Part shown: positions 1 to 5,871 of the stretch, one piece after another | How the letters are laid out: every line of letters begins with the position of its first letter | Position numbering within the stretch: the stretch's first letter is position 1 | NCBI GenBank assembly: GCA_027323595.1 | Contig: DAHWBL010000125.1 | Span: 1-7,911 of the forward strand | From: Acetobacteraceae bacterium | GTDB taxonomy: Bacteria > Pseudomonadota > Alphaproteobacteria > Acetobacterales > Acetobacteraceae | Length of the DNA: 7,911 nucleotides | Reading direction: 5' to 3' | The notes under the pieces: generated by a model | Told to the model about the DNA's origin: nothing | Seen by the model: the letters and a program-made list of their open reading frames with translations, nothing else | Database searches by the model: none | Position numbers and translations under genes: made by a program

Positions 1-150
1 GTGCCGGGCAGCGCGCTGCGGGTCGCGCTCGCCGACGCGGTGATCGAAGGCGGGTTCGACGGGCTCGCTGACGATGGCGCGCTGCTGCTGCGCGTCGATG
101 GCACCCGGCGTGCGGTGCGCGCCGGCGTGGTGCTGGAAGGGGCGCGCTGA
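1..150 (+). CDS. birA: Biotin-protein ligase (BirA), C-terminal end only
   Basis: Frame 1 is open from the window edge to a TGA at 148-150 and gives 49 residues. The segment has the pattern of the small C-terminal beta-barrel domain of biotin-[acetyl-CoA carboxylase] ligases: a basic/hydrophobic strand, then 'FDGLADDGALLLRVDGTRR' and 'VRAGVVLEG', which matches the family's typical G-x-x-x-D/E-GAL-L-L-dG-x-x-r-x-x-aGdV layout. The family activates biotin with ATP and transfers it to the biotin carboxyl carrier protein in the cytoplasm. The catalytic domain, and any N-terminal DNA-binding domain, lie outside the window, so whether it is also a repressor cannot be judged. coaX follows after one base, an order often seen in alphaproteobacteria, and this supports the call despite the short sequence. 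No start is assigned; the first codon shown (GTG) is simply the window edge. Confidence 0.75.
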   Translation: MPGSALRVALADAVIEGGFDGLADDGALLLRVDGTRRAVRAGVVLEGAR

Positions 151-151
151 C

Positions 152-967
152 ATGCTGCTGGTGGTGGATGCGGGGAACACCAACGTGGTGTTCGCGGTGC
201 ATGACGGCAGCAACTGGCGCGGCACCTGGCGCATCGCCACCGACCCGCAGCGCACGTCGGACGAATACGCCGTCTGGCTGCTGTCCCTGCTCGGCCATGT
301 CGGGCTGAAATCCGCCGACATCGACGGCGCGGTGATCGGCACCGTGGTGCCCGCCGCCCTGTATCATCTGCGCCGGCTGTGCCGGGACTGGTTCGCCACC
401 GAGCCGCTGGTTGCCCGCGCCAGCCTGGACTGGGGCTTTGAAATCCGCATCGACAGCCCCGAGGAGGTCGGTGCGGACCGGTTGCTCAACGCGCTGGCGG
501 CGCACACGCGCTATCGCGGGCCGCTGCTGGTGGTGGATTTCGGCACCGCGACCACCTTCGACGTGGTCGCCGAGGACGGCGCCTATGTCGGCGGCGTCAT
601 CGCGCCCGGCGTCAATCTGTCGCTGGAGGCACTGCATCGCGCGGCGGCGCGACTGCCGCGAATCGGCATCGGCCGGCCCCAGAAAGTGATCGGCCGGGCG
701 ACCGTGCCGGCGATGCAGTCCGGCATTTTCTGGGGCTATATCGGCATGGTCGAGGGGCTGATCGTGCGGATCAGCGCCGAATTCGGCGGCCCCGCGCCAA
801 TGCGGGTGATCGCCACCGGCGGGCTTGCGCCATTGTTCAGCGAAGGCACCGCGCTGATCTCGCGGATCGACCCTGATCTGACCCTTGAGGGTCTGCGCAT
901 GCTGGCGGATCGCAACCCGCGACCCCATCTCAGCAAAGACCGTTTACGACAATTTGAAAGCGACTGA
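152..967 (+). CDS. coaX: Type III pantothenate kinase (CoaX)
   Basis: This 271-residue protein phosphorylates pantothenate, the first step of coenzyme A synthesis in the cytoplasm. It shows the ASKHA-fold signatures of the type III family: the N-terminal phosphate-binding motif DAGNTN (residues 6-11), GADR (107-110, with the expected catalytic aspartate D109), DFGTATTFD (129-137) and GGVIAPG (147-153). The length is normal for the family. The ATG at 152 was chosen because the protein then begins MLLVVDAGNTN, as family members do, and GGAAGGGG (135-142) lies about 9 nt upstream. The frame stays open back to an ATG at 74, but that 26-residue extension overlaps birA and has no family character. 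The gene starts one base after the birA stop, and its TGA shares one base with the rnj ATG, so translation is probably coupled. Type III enzymes are known to resist CoA feedback and to need a monovalent cation. Confidence 0.96.
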   Translation: MLLVVDAGNTNVVFAVHDGSNWRGTWRIATDPQRTSDEYAVWLLSLLGHVGLKSADIDGAVIGTVVPAALYHLRRLCRDWFATEPLVARASLDWGFEIRIDSPEEVGADRLLNALAAHTRYRGPLLVVDFGTATTFDVVAEDGAYVGGVIAPGVNLSLEALHRAAARLPRIGIGRPQKVIGRATVPAMQSGIFWGYIGMVEGLIVRISAEFGGPAPMRVIATGGLAPLFSEGTALISRIDPDLTLEGLRMLADRNPRPHLSKDRLRQFESD

Positions 968-2616
968 TGACCCTCCCCAACAGCGACATCGCCTTCCTGC
1001 CTCTCGGCGGGACCGGCGAGATCGGCATGAATCTCAACCTTTATCGCAGCGGCGACGCCTGGCTCGCGGTGGATTGCGGCATCGGCTTCGGGGGCGCGGA
1101 GCACCCCGAGATCGAAGTGATGATGCCCGACCCGAGCTTCATCGAGCAGCGGCGCGACAAGCTCGTCGGCCTGGTCATCACCCATGCGCATGAGGACCAT
1201 ATCGGCGCGGTGGCCTGGCTGTGGCCACGGCTGCGCTGCCCGATCATCGCCACCCCGTTCGGCGCGGCGGTGCTGCGGCGCAAGCTCGGCGAGGCCGGAC
1301 TGCTGGGCGAGGCGCGGATCCGCGTGGTCGAACCCGGCGGCAGCTTCAGCCTCGGGCCGTTCGGCCTGCAATTCATGCCGGTGACCCATTCGGTGCCACA
1401 GGCCCAGGCCTTGGTGATCCGCACGGCGGCCGGCATCGTGCTGCACACCGGCGACTGGAAACTCGACCCCGAGCCGCTGGTCGGCCCGCCGACCGATGAG
1501 GCCGCCTTCGCGCGCCTCGGCGACGAGGGCGTGCTGGCGATGGTGTGCGACTCCACCAACGCGATGGTGGATGGCCGCTCCGGCTCGGAGGCCGCGGTGC
1601 GGCGCACCCTGGTTGATCTGGTCGGCTCGATCCGTGGCGGACGCATCGCGGTGGCCTGTTTCGCCTCCAACGTCGCGCGGGTGGCCACGGTCGCGCACGC
1701 CGCCGCGATGGCGCATCGCTCGGTCGCGCTGGTCGGCCGTTCGCTGCGCAATCTGGACGCGGCGGCGCGCGAATGCGGCCTGCTCGATGGCGTCGCCAGC
1801 TTCATCGACGAGGAAGACGCCGGCACCGTGCCCGACGAGCATCTGCTGATGCTGGTCACCGGCAGCCAGGGCGAACCGCGCAGCGCGCTGGCGCGCATCG
1901 CTGCGGACACCCACCCCAACATCGCGCTGGGGGAGGGCGACACCGTTATTTTCAGCAGCCGCGAAATCCCCGGCAATGAACGCGCGATCGGCCTGGTGCA
2001 GGACCAGCTCACCCGGCGTGGCGTGCGGGTGATCACCGATGCCGAGCACGCCGTGCACGTCAGCGGCCATCCGGCGCGCGAGGAATTGCGCCGGCTCTAT
2101 GCGCTGGTGCGGCCCAAGATCGCGGTGCCGGTGCATGGCGAATGGCGGCATCTGAGCGCGCATGCCGAACTCGCGCGTGAATGCGGCGCGAGCCCGATTC
2201 TGCTGGAGGACGGCGACATCCTGTCGCTCGCGCCCGGCCGCGCCGCGGTGGTGGACAGCGCGCCGGTGGGCCGGCTGGTGGTCGACGGCACCCGCCTGGT
2301 CAACGCCGCCGGCGGCGTGATGGCGGCGCGGCGGCGCATGCTGTTCAACGGCCTGGTGATGGGCAGCGTGGCGGTGAACGCGCAAGGCCGGGTGGTCGGC
2401 CGCCCGGTGGTGTCCGCGCCCGGATTGTTCGACGAAGGCGACCCCGAGGAACGGCGCATGACCGACGAGTTCGCCCGGTCGCTGGACGGCATTCCGCCCG
2501 GGCTGCGCCAGGACGAGGAGGCGCTGGCGGAGGCGGCCCGCGCGGCACTGCGCCGGGCGCTTGGAAAGCGGCTGCAAAAGCGGCCGCTGGTCGATGTGCA
2601 TCTGATCAGGGTCTGA
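967..2616 (+). CDS. rnj: Ribonuclease J (metallo-beta-lactamase/beta-CASP nuclease)
   Basis: This 549-residue protein is of normal length for RNase J, which trims and degrades RNA as a 5'-to-3' exonuclease and an endonuclease in the cytoplasm. Visible motifs are the N-terminal FLPLGGTGEIGMN strand (10-22), the metal-binding HAHEDH (73-78), H141 in THSVP, the D163 ligand in HTGDWKLDP (160-168), the beta-CASP segment SREIPGNE (331-338), the HVSGHP loop (364-369) and VPVHGEWRH (388-396, ligand H390). A C-terminal domain of about 100 residues follows. All expected zinc ligands are present, so it should be active. The ATG at 967 forms TGATG with the coaX stop and has only a weak GAAAG upstream (956-960), which suggests reinitiation by ribosomes leaving coaX. 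An alternative in the same superfamily is a generic MBL-fold hydrolase, but the beta-CASP loops and length argue for RNase J. Confidence 0.95.
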   Translation: MTLPNSDIAFLPLGGTGEIGMNLNLYRSGDAWLAVDCGIGFGGAEHPEIEVMMPDPSFIEQRRDKLVGLVITHAHEDHIGAVAWLWPRLRCPIIATPFGAAVLRRKLGEAGLLGEARIRVVEPGGSFSLGPFGLQFMPVTHSVPQAQALVIRTAAGIVLHTGDWKLDPEPLVGPPTDEAAFARLGDEGVLAMVCDSTNAMVDGRSGSEAAVRRTLVDLVGSIRGGRIAVACFASNVARVATVAHAAAMAHRSVALVGRSLRNLDAAARECGLLDGVASFIDEEDAGTVPDEHLLMLVTGSQGEPRSALARIAADTHPNIALGEGDTVIFSSREIPGNERAIGLVQDQLTRRGVRVITDAEHAVHVSGHPAREELRRLYALVRPKIAVPVHGEWRHLSAHAELARECGASPILLEDGDILSLAPGRAAVVDSAPVGRLVVDGTRLVNAAGGVMAARRRMLFNGLVMGSVAVNAQGRVVGRPVVSAPGLFDEGDPEERRMTDEFARSLDGIPPGLRQDEEALAEAARAALRRALGKRLQKRPLVDVHLIRV

Positions 2617-2618
2617 CG

Positions 2619-2879
2619 ATGGGCTGGTTCACCGCGCTTGTCGTCTATGTGCTGATCTGGTGGACGGTGCTGTTCGCGGTACTGCCGTTCGGCACAAGGC
2701 CGGTGGCGGACGCCGACCAGGCGAGCGGCTGGCGCGGCGCGCCGGCGCGGCCGATGCTGTGGCGCAAGGTTCTGGCGACCACCGTGGTGGCGGCGATTCT
2801 GTGGGTGGGCGCCTATGTGCTGATCAGCGGCCCGTGGCTGAGTTTCCGCAGCGGACCGCTCGCTTTGCCCTATAATTAG
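2619..2879 (+). CDS. DUF1467-type small inner-membrane protein
   Basis: This 86-residue protein has two predicted transmembrane helices, about residues 4-23 (ending in the VLPFGTRPV turn, 21-29) and about 51-71. A short hydrophilic loop between them contains GWRGAPARP (38-45 area) and a lysine just before helix 2. The VLPFGTRP turn, the GAP-x-x-P segment and the position next to rnj and before proS match what I know of the alphaproteobacterial DUF1467 family, whose function is unknown. The ATG at 2619 follows the rnj stop by two bases and has AGGG (2608-2611) at a suitable distance. The same frame is open for a long way upstream, but that part overlaps rnj and reads as low-complexity Arg/Gly/Ala, so the short start is preferred. 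Being last in the birA-coaX-rnj cluster, it is probably made from the same transcript. The last two codons plus stop contain TATAAT, discussed separately. Confidence 0.85.
   Translation: MGWFTALVVYVLIWWTVLFAVLPFGTRPVADADQASGWRGAPARPMLWRKVLATTVVAAILWVGAYVLISGPWLSFRSGPLALPYN
2871..2876 (+). promoter_or_regulatory. Perfect TATAAT hexamer at the end of the DUF1467-type gene (possible -10)
   Basis: The last two codons and the first base of the stop codon of the DUF1467-type gene overlap a perfect consensus -10 hexamer, rare by chance in such GC-rich DNA. If used, transcription would begin near 2882-2885, at the left edge of the intergenic region, and read through the small-RNA candidate. Against it, there is no recognisable TTGACA-like -35 hexamer 16-18 bases upstream and no extended TG motif. 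Tyr-Asn-stop is also a perfectly ordinary way to spell this DNA. A weak candidate only. Confidence 0.25.
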
Positions 2880-2943
2880 GCGGATGCTTCACGTGCGCCC
2901 AGATCAGGCGCGAAAACAGCCGATTCCTGTCTGAACGCCTAAT

Positions 2944-2956
2944 ATTTCGTCGAAAT
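2944..2956. promoter_or_regulatory. 13-bp perfect palindrome, possible operator
   Basis: ATTTCG-T-CGAAAT is a perfect 6-1-6 inverted repeat, AT-richer than its surroundings and placed about 35-50 bp upstream of the likely 5' end of the small-RNA candidate. That geometry suits a dimeric regulator or an upstream promoter element. As RNA it could only form a 1-nt loop with full pairing, so a DNA-level role is more likely than an RNA hairpin. No regulator family is assigned, because I do not recognise the half-site. Confidence 0.3.
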
Positions 2957-2990
2957 TGCAGCATTTTTTGATGGACGCGGCGCGTGAACC

Positions 2991-3101
2991 GGAGGAATCA
3001 TCAACGACAGGATGAGGTTGGTTCCTCGTCCTGCCGTGTGACTGGCGTTTCCTCCCCAAACTTGGCCCGCCGACCCGCTGGGGTTGGCGGGTCTTTCTTT
3101 T
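2991..3101 (+). ncRNA. Candidate trans-acting small RNA with anti-Shine-Dalgarno linker
   Basis: Three elements follow one another as in known alphaproteobacterial small RNAs. (1) A strong hairpin, 3005-3017 pairing with 3024-3036 (13 pairs including one G-U, one A-C mismatch, 6-nt loop TTGGTT). (2) A linker (3037-3065) with little internal pairing, carrying GTTTCCTCCCC (3047-3057), complementary to Shine-Dalgarno sequences. (3) An intrinsic terminator (3072-3101). Upstream, GGAGGAA (2991-2997) is exactly complementary to TTCCTCC (3049-3055), so the anti-SD motif could be sequestered if the transcript includes it. From memory, the UUUCCUCCC core resembles the single-stranded motif of the rhizobial mmgR/alpha-r8 type RNAs; that likeness is unverified. 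The 5' end and promoter are not determined. The alternative is that only the terminator is functional and serves the upstream operon. Confidence 0.5.
3072..3101 (+). terminator. Rho-independent terminator
   Basis: GACCCGC (3072-3078) pairs perfectly with GCGGGTC (3087-3093) around an 8-nt loop, followed by a T-rich tail (TCTTTCTTTT, 3092-3101). An overlapping alternative pairing, CCCGCC (3066-3071) with GGCGGG (3086-3091), is possible. The T-tract lies only on the right side, so termination is for + strand transcription: of the small-RNA candidate, of the birA-coaX-rnj-DUF1467 transcript, or of both. Confidence 0.75.
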
Positions 3102-3130
3102 GCTAACGGATCGTCGTCGCGGAGTCACGC

Positions 3131-3170
3131 GATTTCATTCGATTTTCAACTATTTAACGAGATTTTATTG
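3131..3170. promoter_or_regulatory. AT-rich tract with an IHF-like match, probable proS promoter region
   Basis: Only about 10 of these 40 bases are G or C, a sharp dip between the terminator and proS. TTTCAACTATTTA (3144-3156) differs at one position from the IHF consensus WATCAANNNNTTR. AT-rich dips like this usually mark promoters or bending sites, and proS must be transcribed from somewhere downstream of the terminator. No -35/-10 pair with acceptable spacing stands out, so neither a start site nor a sigma factor is proposed. Confidence 0.3.
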
Positions 3171-3171
3171 C

Positions 3172-3221
3172 GCGCCGGCATGTTGCGGCGCAGCAAAATG
3201 GCGCCGCCCCGCGACACGCGG
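3172..3221 (+). promoter_or_regulatory. Competing GC-rich hairpins in the proS leader
   Basis: CGGCGC (3186-3191) can pair either with the upstream GCGCCG (3172-3177, 8-nt loop) or, extended by one pair, with the downstream GCGCCGC (3201-3207, 9-nt loop). The two structures exclude each other. A further small hairpin, CCGCG-ACA-CGCGG (3209-3221), follows. No T-tract follows any of them, so this is not a terminator; it could affect translation or decay of the proS message. High local GC makes chance formation plausible. Confidence 0.25.
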
Positions 3222-3307
3222 CCGCCATCGCATCGACCACTGGCCCGCCGCGCGCCGCCCCTGTAGGGTCCGCCGAATCGACCCCACCTGCCTGTCCAGG
3301 AGCGACA

Positions 3308-4621
3308 ATGCTTTTGTCCCGCGGCTTCTTCCCCACCCTCAAGGAAACCCCGGCCGAGGCGCAGATCGCCTCGCACCGGCTGATGCTGCGCGCCGGCCTG
3401 GTGCGTCAGACCGCGGCCGGCATCTACGCCTGGCTGCCGCTTGGCCTGCGGGTGCTGGACAACATCGCGCGCATCGTGCGCGAGGAGCAGAACCGCGCCG
3501 GCGCGCTCGAACTGCTGATGCCCACCATCCAGTCCGCCGATCTGTGGAAGCGCTCGGGACGTTATGAGGATTATGGCCGCGAGATGCTGCGCATCACCGA
3601 CCGCCATGACCGTGAACTGCTGTACGGACCGACCAATGAGGAGATGATCACCGACATTTTCGGCCAGTCGGTGAAATCCTACCGCGATCTGCCGCGATGC
3701 CTCTACCACATCCAGTGGAAATTCCGCGACGAGGTGCGGCCACGCTTTGGCGTCATGCGCGGACGCGAATTCCTGATGAAGGACGCCTACAGCTTCGATC
3801 TGGATTATCACGCCGCGGTGCAGAGCTACCGGCGGATGATGCTCGCCTACATGCGCACCTTCCAGCGCATGGGCCTGAAGGCGATCCCGATGGCGGCCGA
3901 CACCGGGCCGATCGGCGGCGATCTCAGCCATGAATTCATCATCCTCGCCCCGGTCGGCGAAAGCGCCGTGTTCTTCGATGCCGATTTCGAAAACACCGAC
4001 TGGGTGAACGCGCATTTCGACTATGACAACACCGACGATCTCGCCACCTTTTATGACCAGATGACATCGCTCTACGCCGCCACCGAGGAAAAGCACGACG
4101 CCGCTGCCTGGGAGCGTGTGCCGCCGGCGCGCCGCCGCGAGGGGCGCGGCATCGAGGTCGGACAGATTTTCTATTTCGGCACCAAATATACCGCCTCCAT
4201 GGGCGTGACCGTCGCCGGCCCGGATGGTGCGGCGGTGATTCCCGAAATGGGCAGCTATGGCATCGGGGTTTCGCGACTGGTCGGCGCGGTGATCGAGGCA
4301 AGCCATGACGAGGCCGGCATCATCTGGCCGGACGCCATCGCGCCGTTCCGCGCCGCCATCCTCAACCTCAAACAGGGCGATCCCGCGTGTGATGCCATGT
4401 GCGATCGCGCGCACGAAGCGCTGGGCGATCTGGCGCTGTATGATGACCGTCCCGAGCGCGCCGGGGTGAAATTCAACGATGCCGATCTGCTCGGCCACCC
4501 ATGGCAGATCGTGATCGGCCCGCGAGGCGCGGCCGCCGGGCGGGTGGAGCTGAAGCGACGCGCCGATGGCACGCGCGAGGAGGTCAGCCTCGAAGATGCG
4601 CTGGCGCGCGTGCGCGGCTGA
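3308..4621 (+). CDS. proS: Prolyl-tRNA synthetase, short alphaproteobacterial form
   Basis: This 437-residue class II aminoacyl-tRNA synthetase attaches proline to tRNA-Pro in the cytoplasm. Seen in order: the N-terminal LSRGFFPTLKETPAEAQ region, TNEEM (109-113), class II motif 2 as FRDEVRPRFGVMRGREF (139-155) followed by MKDAYSFD (157-164), motif 3 as GSYGIGVSR (315-323), and a C-terminal anticodon-binding domain (about 345-437). Bacterial ProRS of the E. coli type carries a large cis-editing INS domain between motifs 2 and 3. Here only a short segment of about 70-90 residues (about 220-300) sits there, as known for alphaproteobacteria, so Ala-tRNA-Pro would have to be cleared by a separate protein. 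The ATG at 3308 has AGGAG (3298-3302) five bases upstream. It is the first gene of the right-hand cluster, and its TGA overlaps the lolC ATG by one base. Confidence 0.97.
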   Translation: MLLSRGFFPTLKETPAEAQIASHRLMLRAGLVRQTAAGIYAWLPLGLRVLDNIARIVREEQNRAGALELLMPTIQSADLWKRSGRYEDYGREMLRITDRHDRELLYGPTNEEMITDIFGQSVKSYRDLPRCLYHIQWKFRDEVRPRFGVMRGREFLMKDAYSFDLDYHAAVQSYRRMMLAYMRTFQRMGLKAIPMAADTGPIGGDLSHEFIILAPVGESAVFFDADFENTDWVNAHFDYDNTDDLATFYDQMTSLYAATEEKHDAAAWERVPPARRREGRGIEVGQIFYFGTKYTASMGVTVAGPDGAAVIPEMGSYGIGVSRLVGAVIEASHDEAGIIWPDAIAPFRAAILNLKQGDPACDAMCDRAHEALGDLALYDDRPERAGVKFNDADLLGHPWQIVIGPRGAAAGRVELKRRADGTREEVSLEDALARVRG

Positions 4622-5871
4622 TGTTCTCCAGCTTCGAGCGAGCGGTCGCCGGGCGCTACCTGCGTGCCAGGCGCGGGGAGCGCTTCGTCTCGATCATCGC
4701 CGGATTCTCTCTTGTCGGCATCGGCCTGGGCGTTGCGACACTGATCATCGTGATGAGCGTGATGGGTGGCCTTCGCGAGGAGTTGCTCAGCCGCATCCTT
4801 GGGCTGAACGGGCACCTTGGCGTCTATGGCGCGGCCGGGCCGCTGCGTGACTTTGATGCGCTGGCCGACAAAATTCGCGTGGTGGATGGGGTGGTGAGCG
4901 CGGTGCCGCTGGTCGAAGGCCAGGCGCTGCTGACCGGCGAGCATGGCGGCGCGGTCGGCGGCGCGGTGCGCGGGCTGCGCCAGGATGATCTGCGCCATCT
5001 GCCCTTTGTCGGCACCGGCATCGTCGCCGGCAGTCTCGATGATTTTTCCGGCACCGACGCGGTGGCGGTGGGCGTCGGGCTCGCCCGCCGCTTCGGCCTG
5101 CGCATCGGCTCGGACCTGACGCTGGTCAGCCCGCAGGGAATGGCCACCGCCTTCGGCACCGTGCCACGCATCCGCGCATACCGCGTGGTCGCGATTTTCT
5201 CAGCCGGCGTCAATGATTACGACAGCTCGGTGGTGTTCCTGCCGCTGGAAGCCGCGCAGATTTTCTTCCAGATGCAAAACGAGGTGTCGCAGATCGAGGT
5301 CATGGTCCGCGATCCCGACCATGTCGGCGCCATCAGCCGCGCGATCCGCGCCAGGCTCGATACCATGCCGATCCGGGTGACCGACTGGACCCAGAGCAAC
5401 AACAGCTTCTTCGCCGCCGTCGAGGTCGAACGCAACGTGATGTTCCTTATCCTGACGCTGATCATCGTGGTGGCGGCGTTCAACATCGTGTCGTCGCTGA
5501 TCATGATGGTGAAGGACAAGACACGCGATATCGCGGTGCTGCGCACGCTCGGCGCCGGACAGGGCGCGATCCTGCGCATATTCCTCATGTGCGGGGCCTC
5601 GGTCGGCGTGGTGGGAACCCTGGCAGGCACGCTGATCGGCGTGCTGTTCTGCCGCAACATCGAAGCGATCCGCCGCGTGGTGGAATCCATCACCGGCACC
5701 AACGTCTTCAACCCCGAGGTCTATTTCCTCACCCATCTGCCCGCCAAGCTGGAGTGGCGCGAGGTGACGCAGGTGATCGTGATGGCGCTCGCCTTGTCGC
5801 TGCTGGCAACGATCTATCCGGCCTGGCGTGCCGCGCGAACCGATCCGGTGGAGGCACTGCGCCATGAGTGA
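4621..5871 (+). CDS. lolC: Lipoprotein-releasing system permease (LolC/LolE/LolF-type)
   Basis: This 416-residue inner-membrane protein belongs to the MacB/FtsX-like permease family of the Lol machine, which extracts lipoproteins from the inner membrane and passes them to LolA. It has four predicted membrane segments: about 23-45, then a periplasmic domain of some 225 residues, then about 272-294, 318-345 and 381-400. Family hallmarks are FERAVAGRYLRARRGERFVSII near the start, NIVSSLIMMVKDKTRDIAVLRTLGA (288-312), YFLTHLPAKLEW (368-379) and YPAWRAARTDPVEALRHE at the end. SPQGMATAFGTVPR (170-183) matches the position of the 'hook' that binds LolA in E. coli LolC. The ATG at 4621 forms TGATG with the proS stop, without a clear Shine-Dalgarno. 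A longer in-frame start at 4501 lies inside proS and gives an arginine-rich artefact. The stop overlaps lolD by 8 nt. Confidence 0.95.
   Translation: MFSSFERAVAGRYLRARRGERFVSIIAGFSLVGIGLGVATLIIVMSVMGGLREELLSRILGLNGHLGVYGAAGPLRDFDALADKIRVVDGVVSAVPLVEGQALLTGEHGGAVGGAVRGLRQDDLRHLPFVGTGIVAGSLDDFSGTDAVAVGVGLARRFGLRIGSDLTLVSPQGMATAFGTVPRIRAYRVVAIFSAGVNDYDSSVVFLPLEAAQIFFQMQNEVSQIEVMVRDPDHVGAISRAIRARLDTMPIRVTDWTQSNNSFFAAVEVERNVMFLILTLIIVVAAFNIVSSLIMMVKDKTRDIAVLRTLGAGQGAILRIFLMCGASVGVVGTLAGTLIGVLFCRNIEAIRRVVESITGTNVFNPEVYFLTHLPAKLEWREVTQVIVMALALSLLATIYPAWRAARTDPVEALRHE

Larger units (their letters stand above)
2880..3307 (+). other. 428-nt intergenic region between the two operons
   Basis: No protein-coding gene is convincing here on either strand; the short open frames are arginine/serine-rich and lack family features or good ribosome-binding sites. 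The region divides into parts: 2880-2943 with only weak dyad symmetry; a 13-bp palindrome at 2944-2956; a candidate small RNA ending in an intrinsic terminator (about 2991-3101); a 40-nt tract that is roughly 75% A+T (3131-3170) in an otherwise GC-rich window; paired GC-rich hairpins (3172-3221); and the proS ribosome-binding site AGGAG (3298-3302). The terminator separates the upstream and downstream clusters, so proS probably has its own promoter between about 3102 and 3290. I could not identify a convincing -35/-10 pair for it. Confidence 0.7.

Noticed and set aside
2555..2588. Imperfect repeat AAAGCGGC at the 3' end of rnj
   Set aside because: It encodes ordinary basic residues (GKRLQKRP) and is short enough to arise by chance in this composition.
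736..2601. 621-codon open frame on the - strand opposite coaX and rnj
   Set aside because: It mirrors the codon structure of two well-identified genes in GC-rich DNA, is rich in His/Arg/Ala/Gln without domain motifs, and crosses a gene junction. It is a shadow of the sense genes.
2906..2940. Weak two-stage dyad (AGGCG with CGCCT, ACAG with CTGT) after the DUF1467-type gene
   Set aside because: It has only 5 and 4 pairs separated by a large internal loop, with no T-tract following, so it is too weak to call a terminator.
3012..3041. Nine-codon frame MRLVPRPAV near GGAGGA (2991-2996), a possible leader peptide
   Set aside because: The spacing from GGAGGA to the ATG is 15 nt, too long for normal initiation. 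The frame lies within the strong hairpin and contains no run of a regulatory amino acid.
2904..3128. 74-codon frame on the - strand in the intergenic region
   Set aside because: It is Arg/Ser-rich, has no ribosome-binding site or homology I recognise, and is antisense to the hairpin-linker-terminator unit, which explains the region better.
3102..3307. T-box or tRNA-sensing riboswitch controlling proS
   Set aside because: No T-box bulge sequence, specifier loop or terminator/antiterminator with a T-tract is present, and T-boxes are not expected in alphaproteobacteria.
3146..4498. 450-codon open frame on the - strand opposite proS
   Set aside because: It lies opposite a clear ProRS with all class II motifs. 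The product has no recognisable domain, and its end runs into the proS leader.
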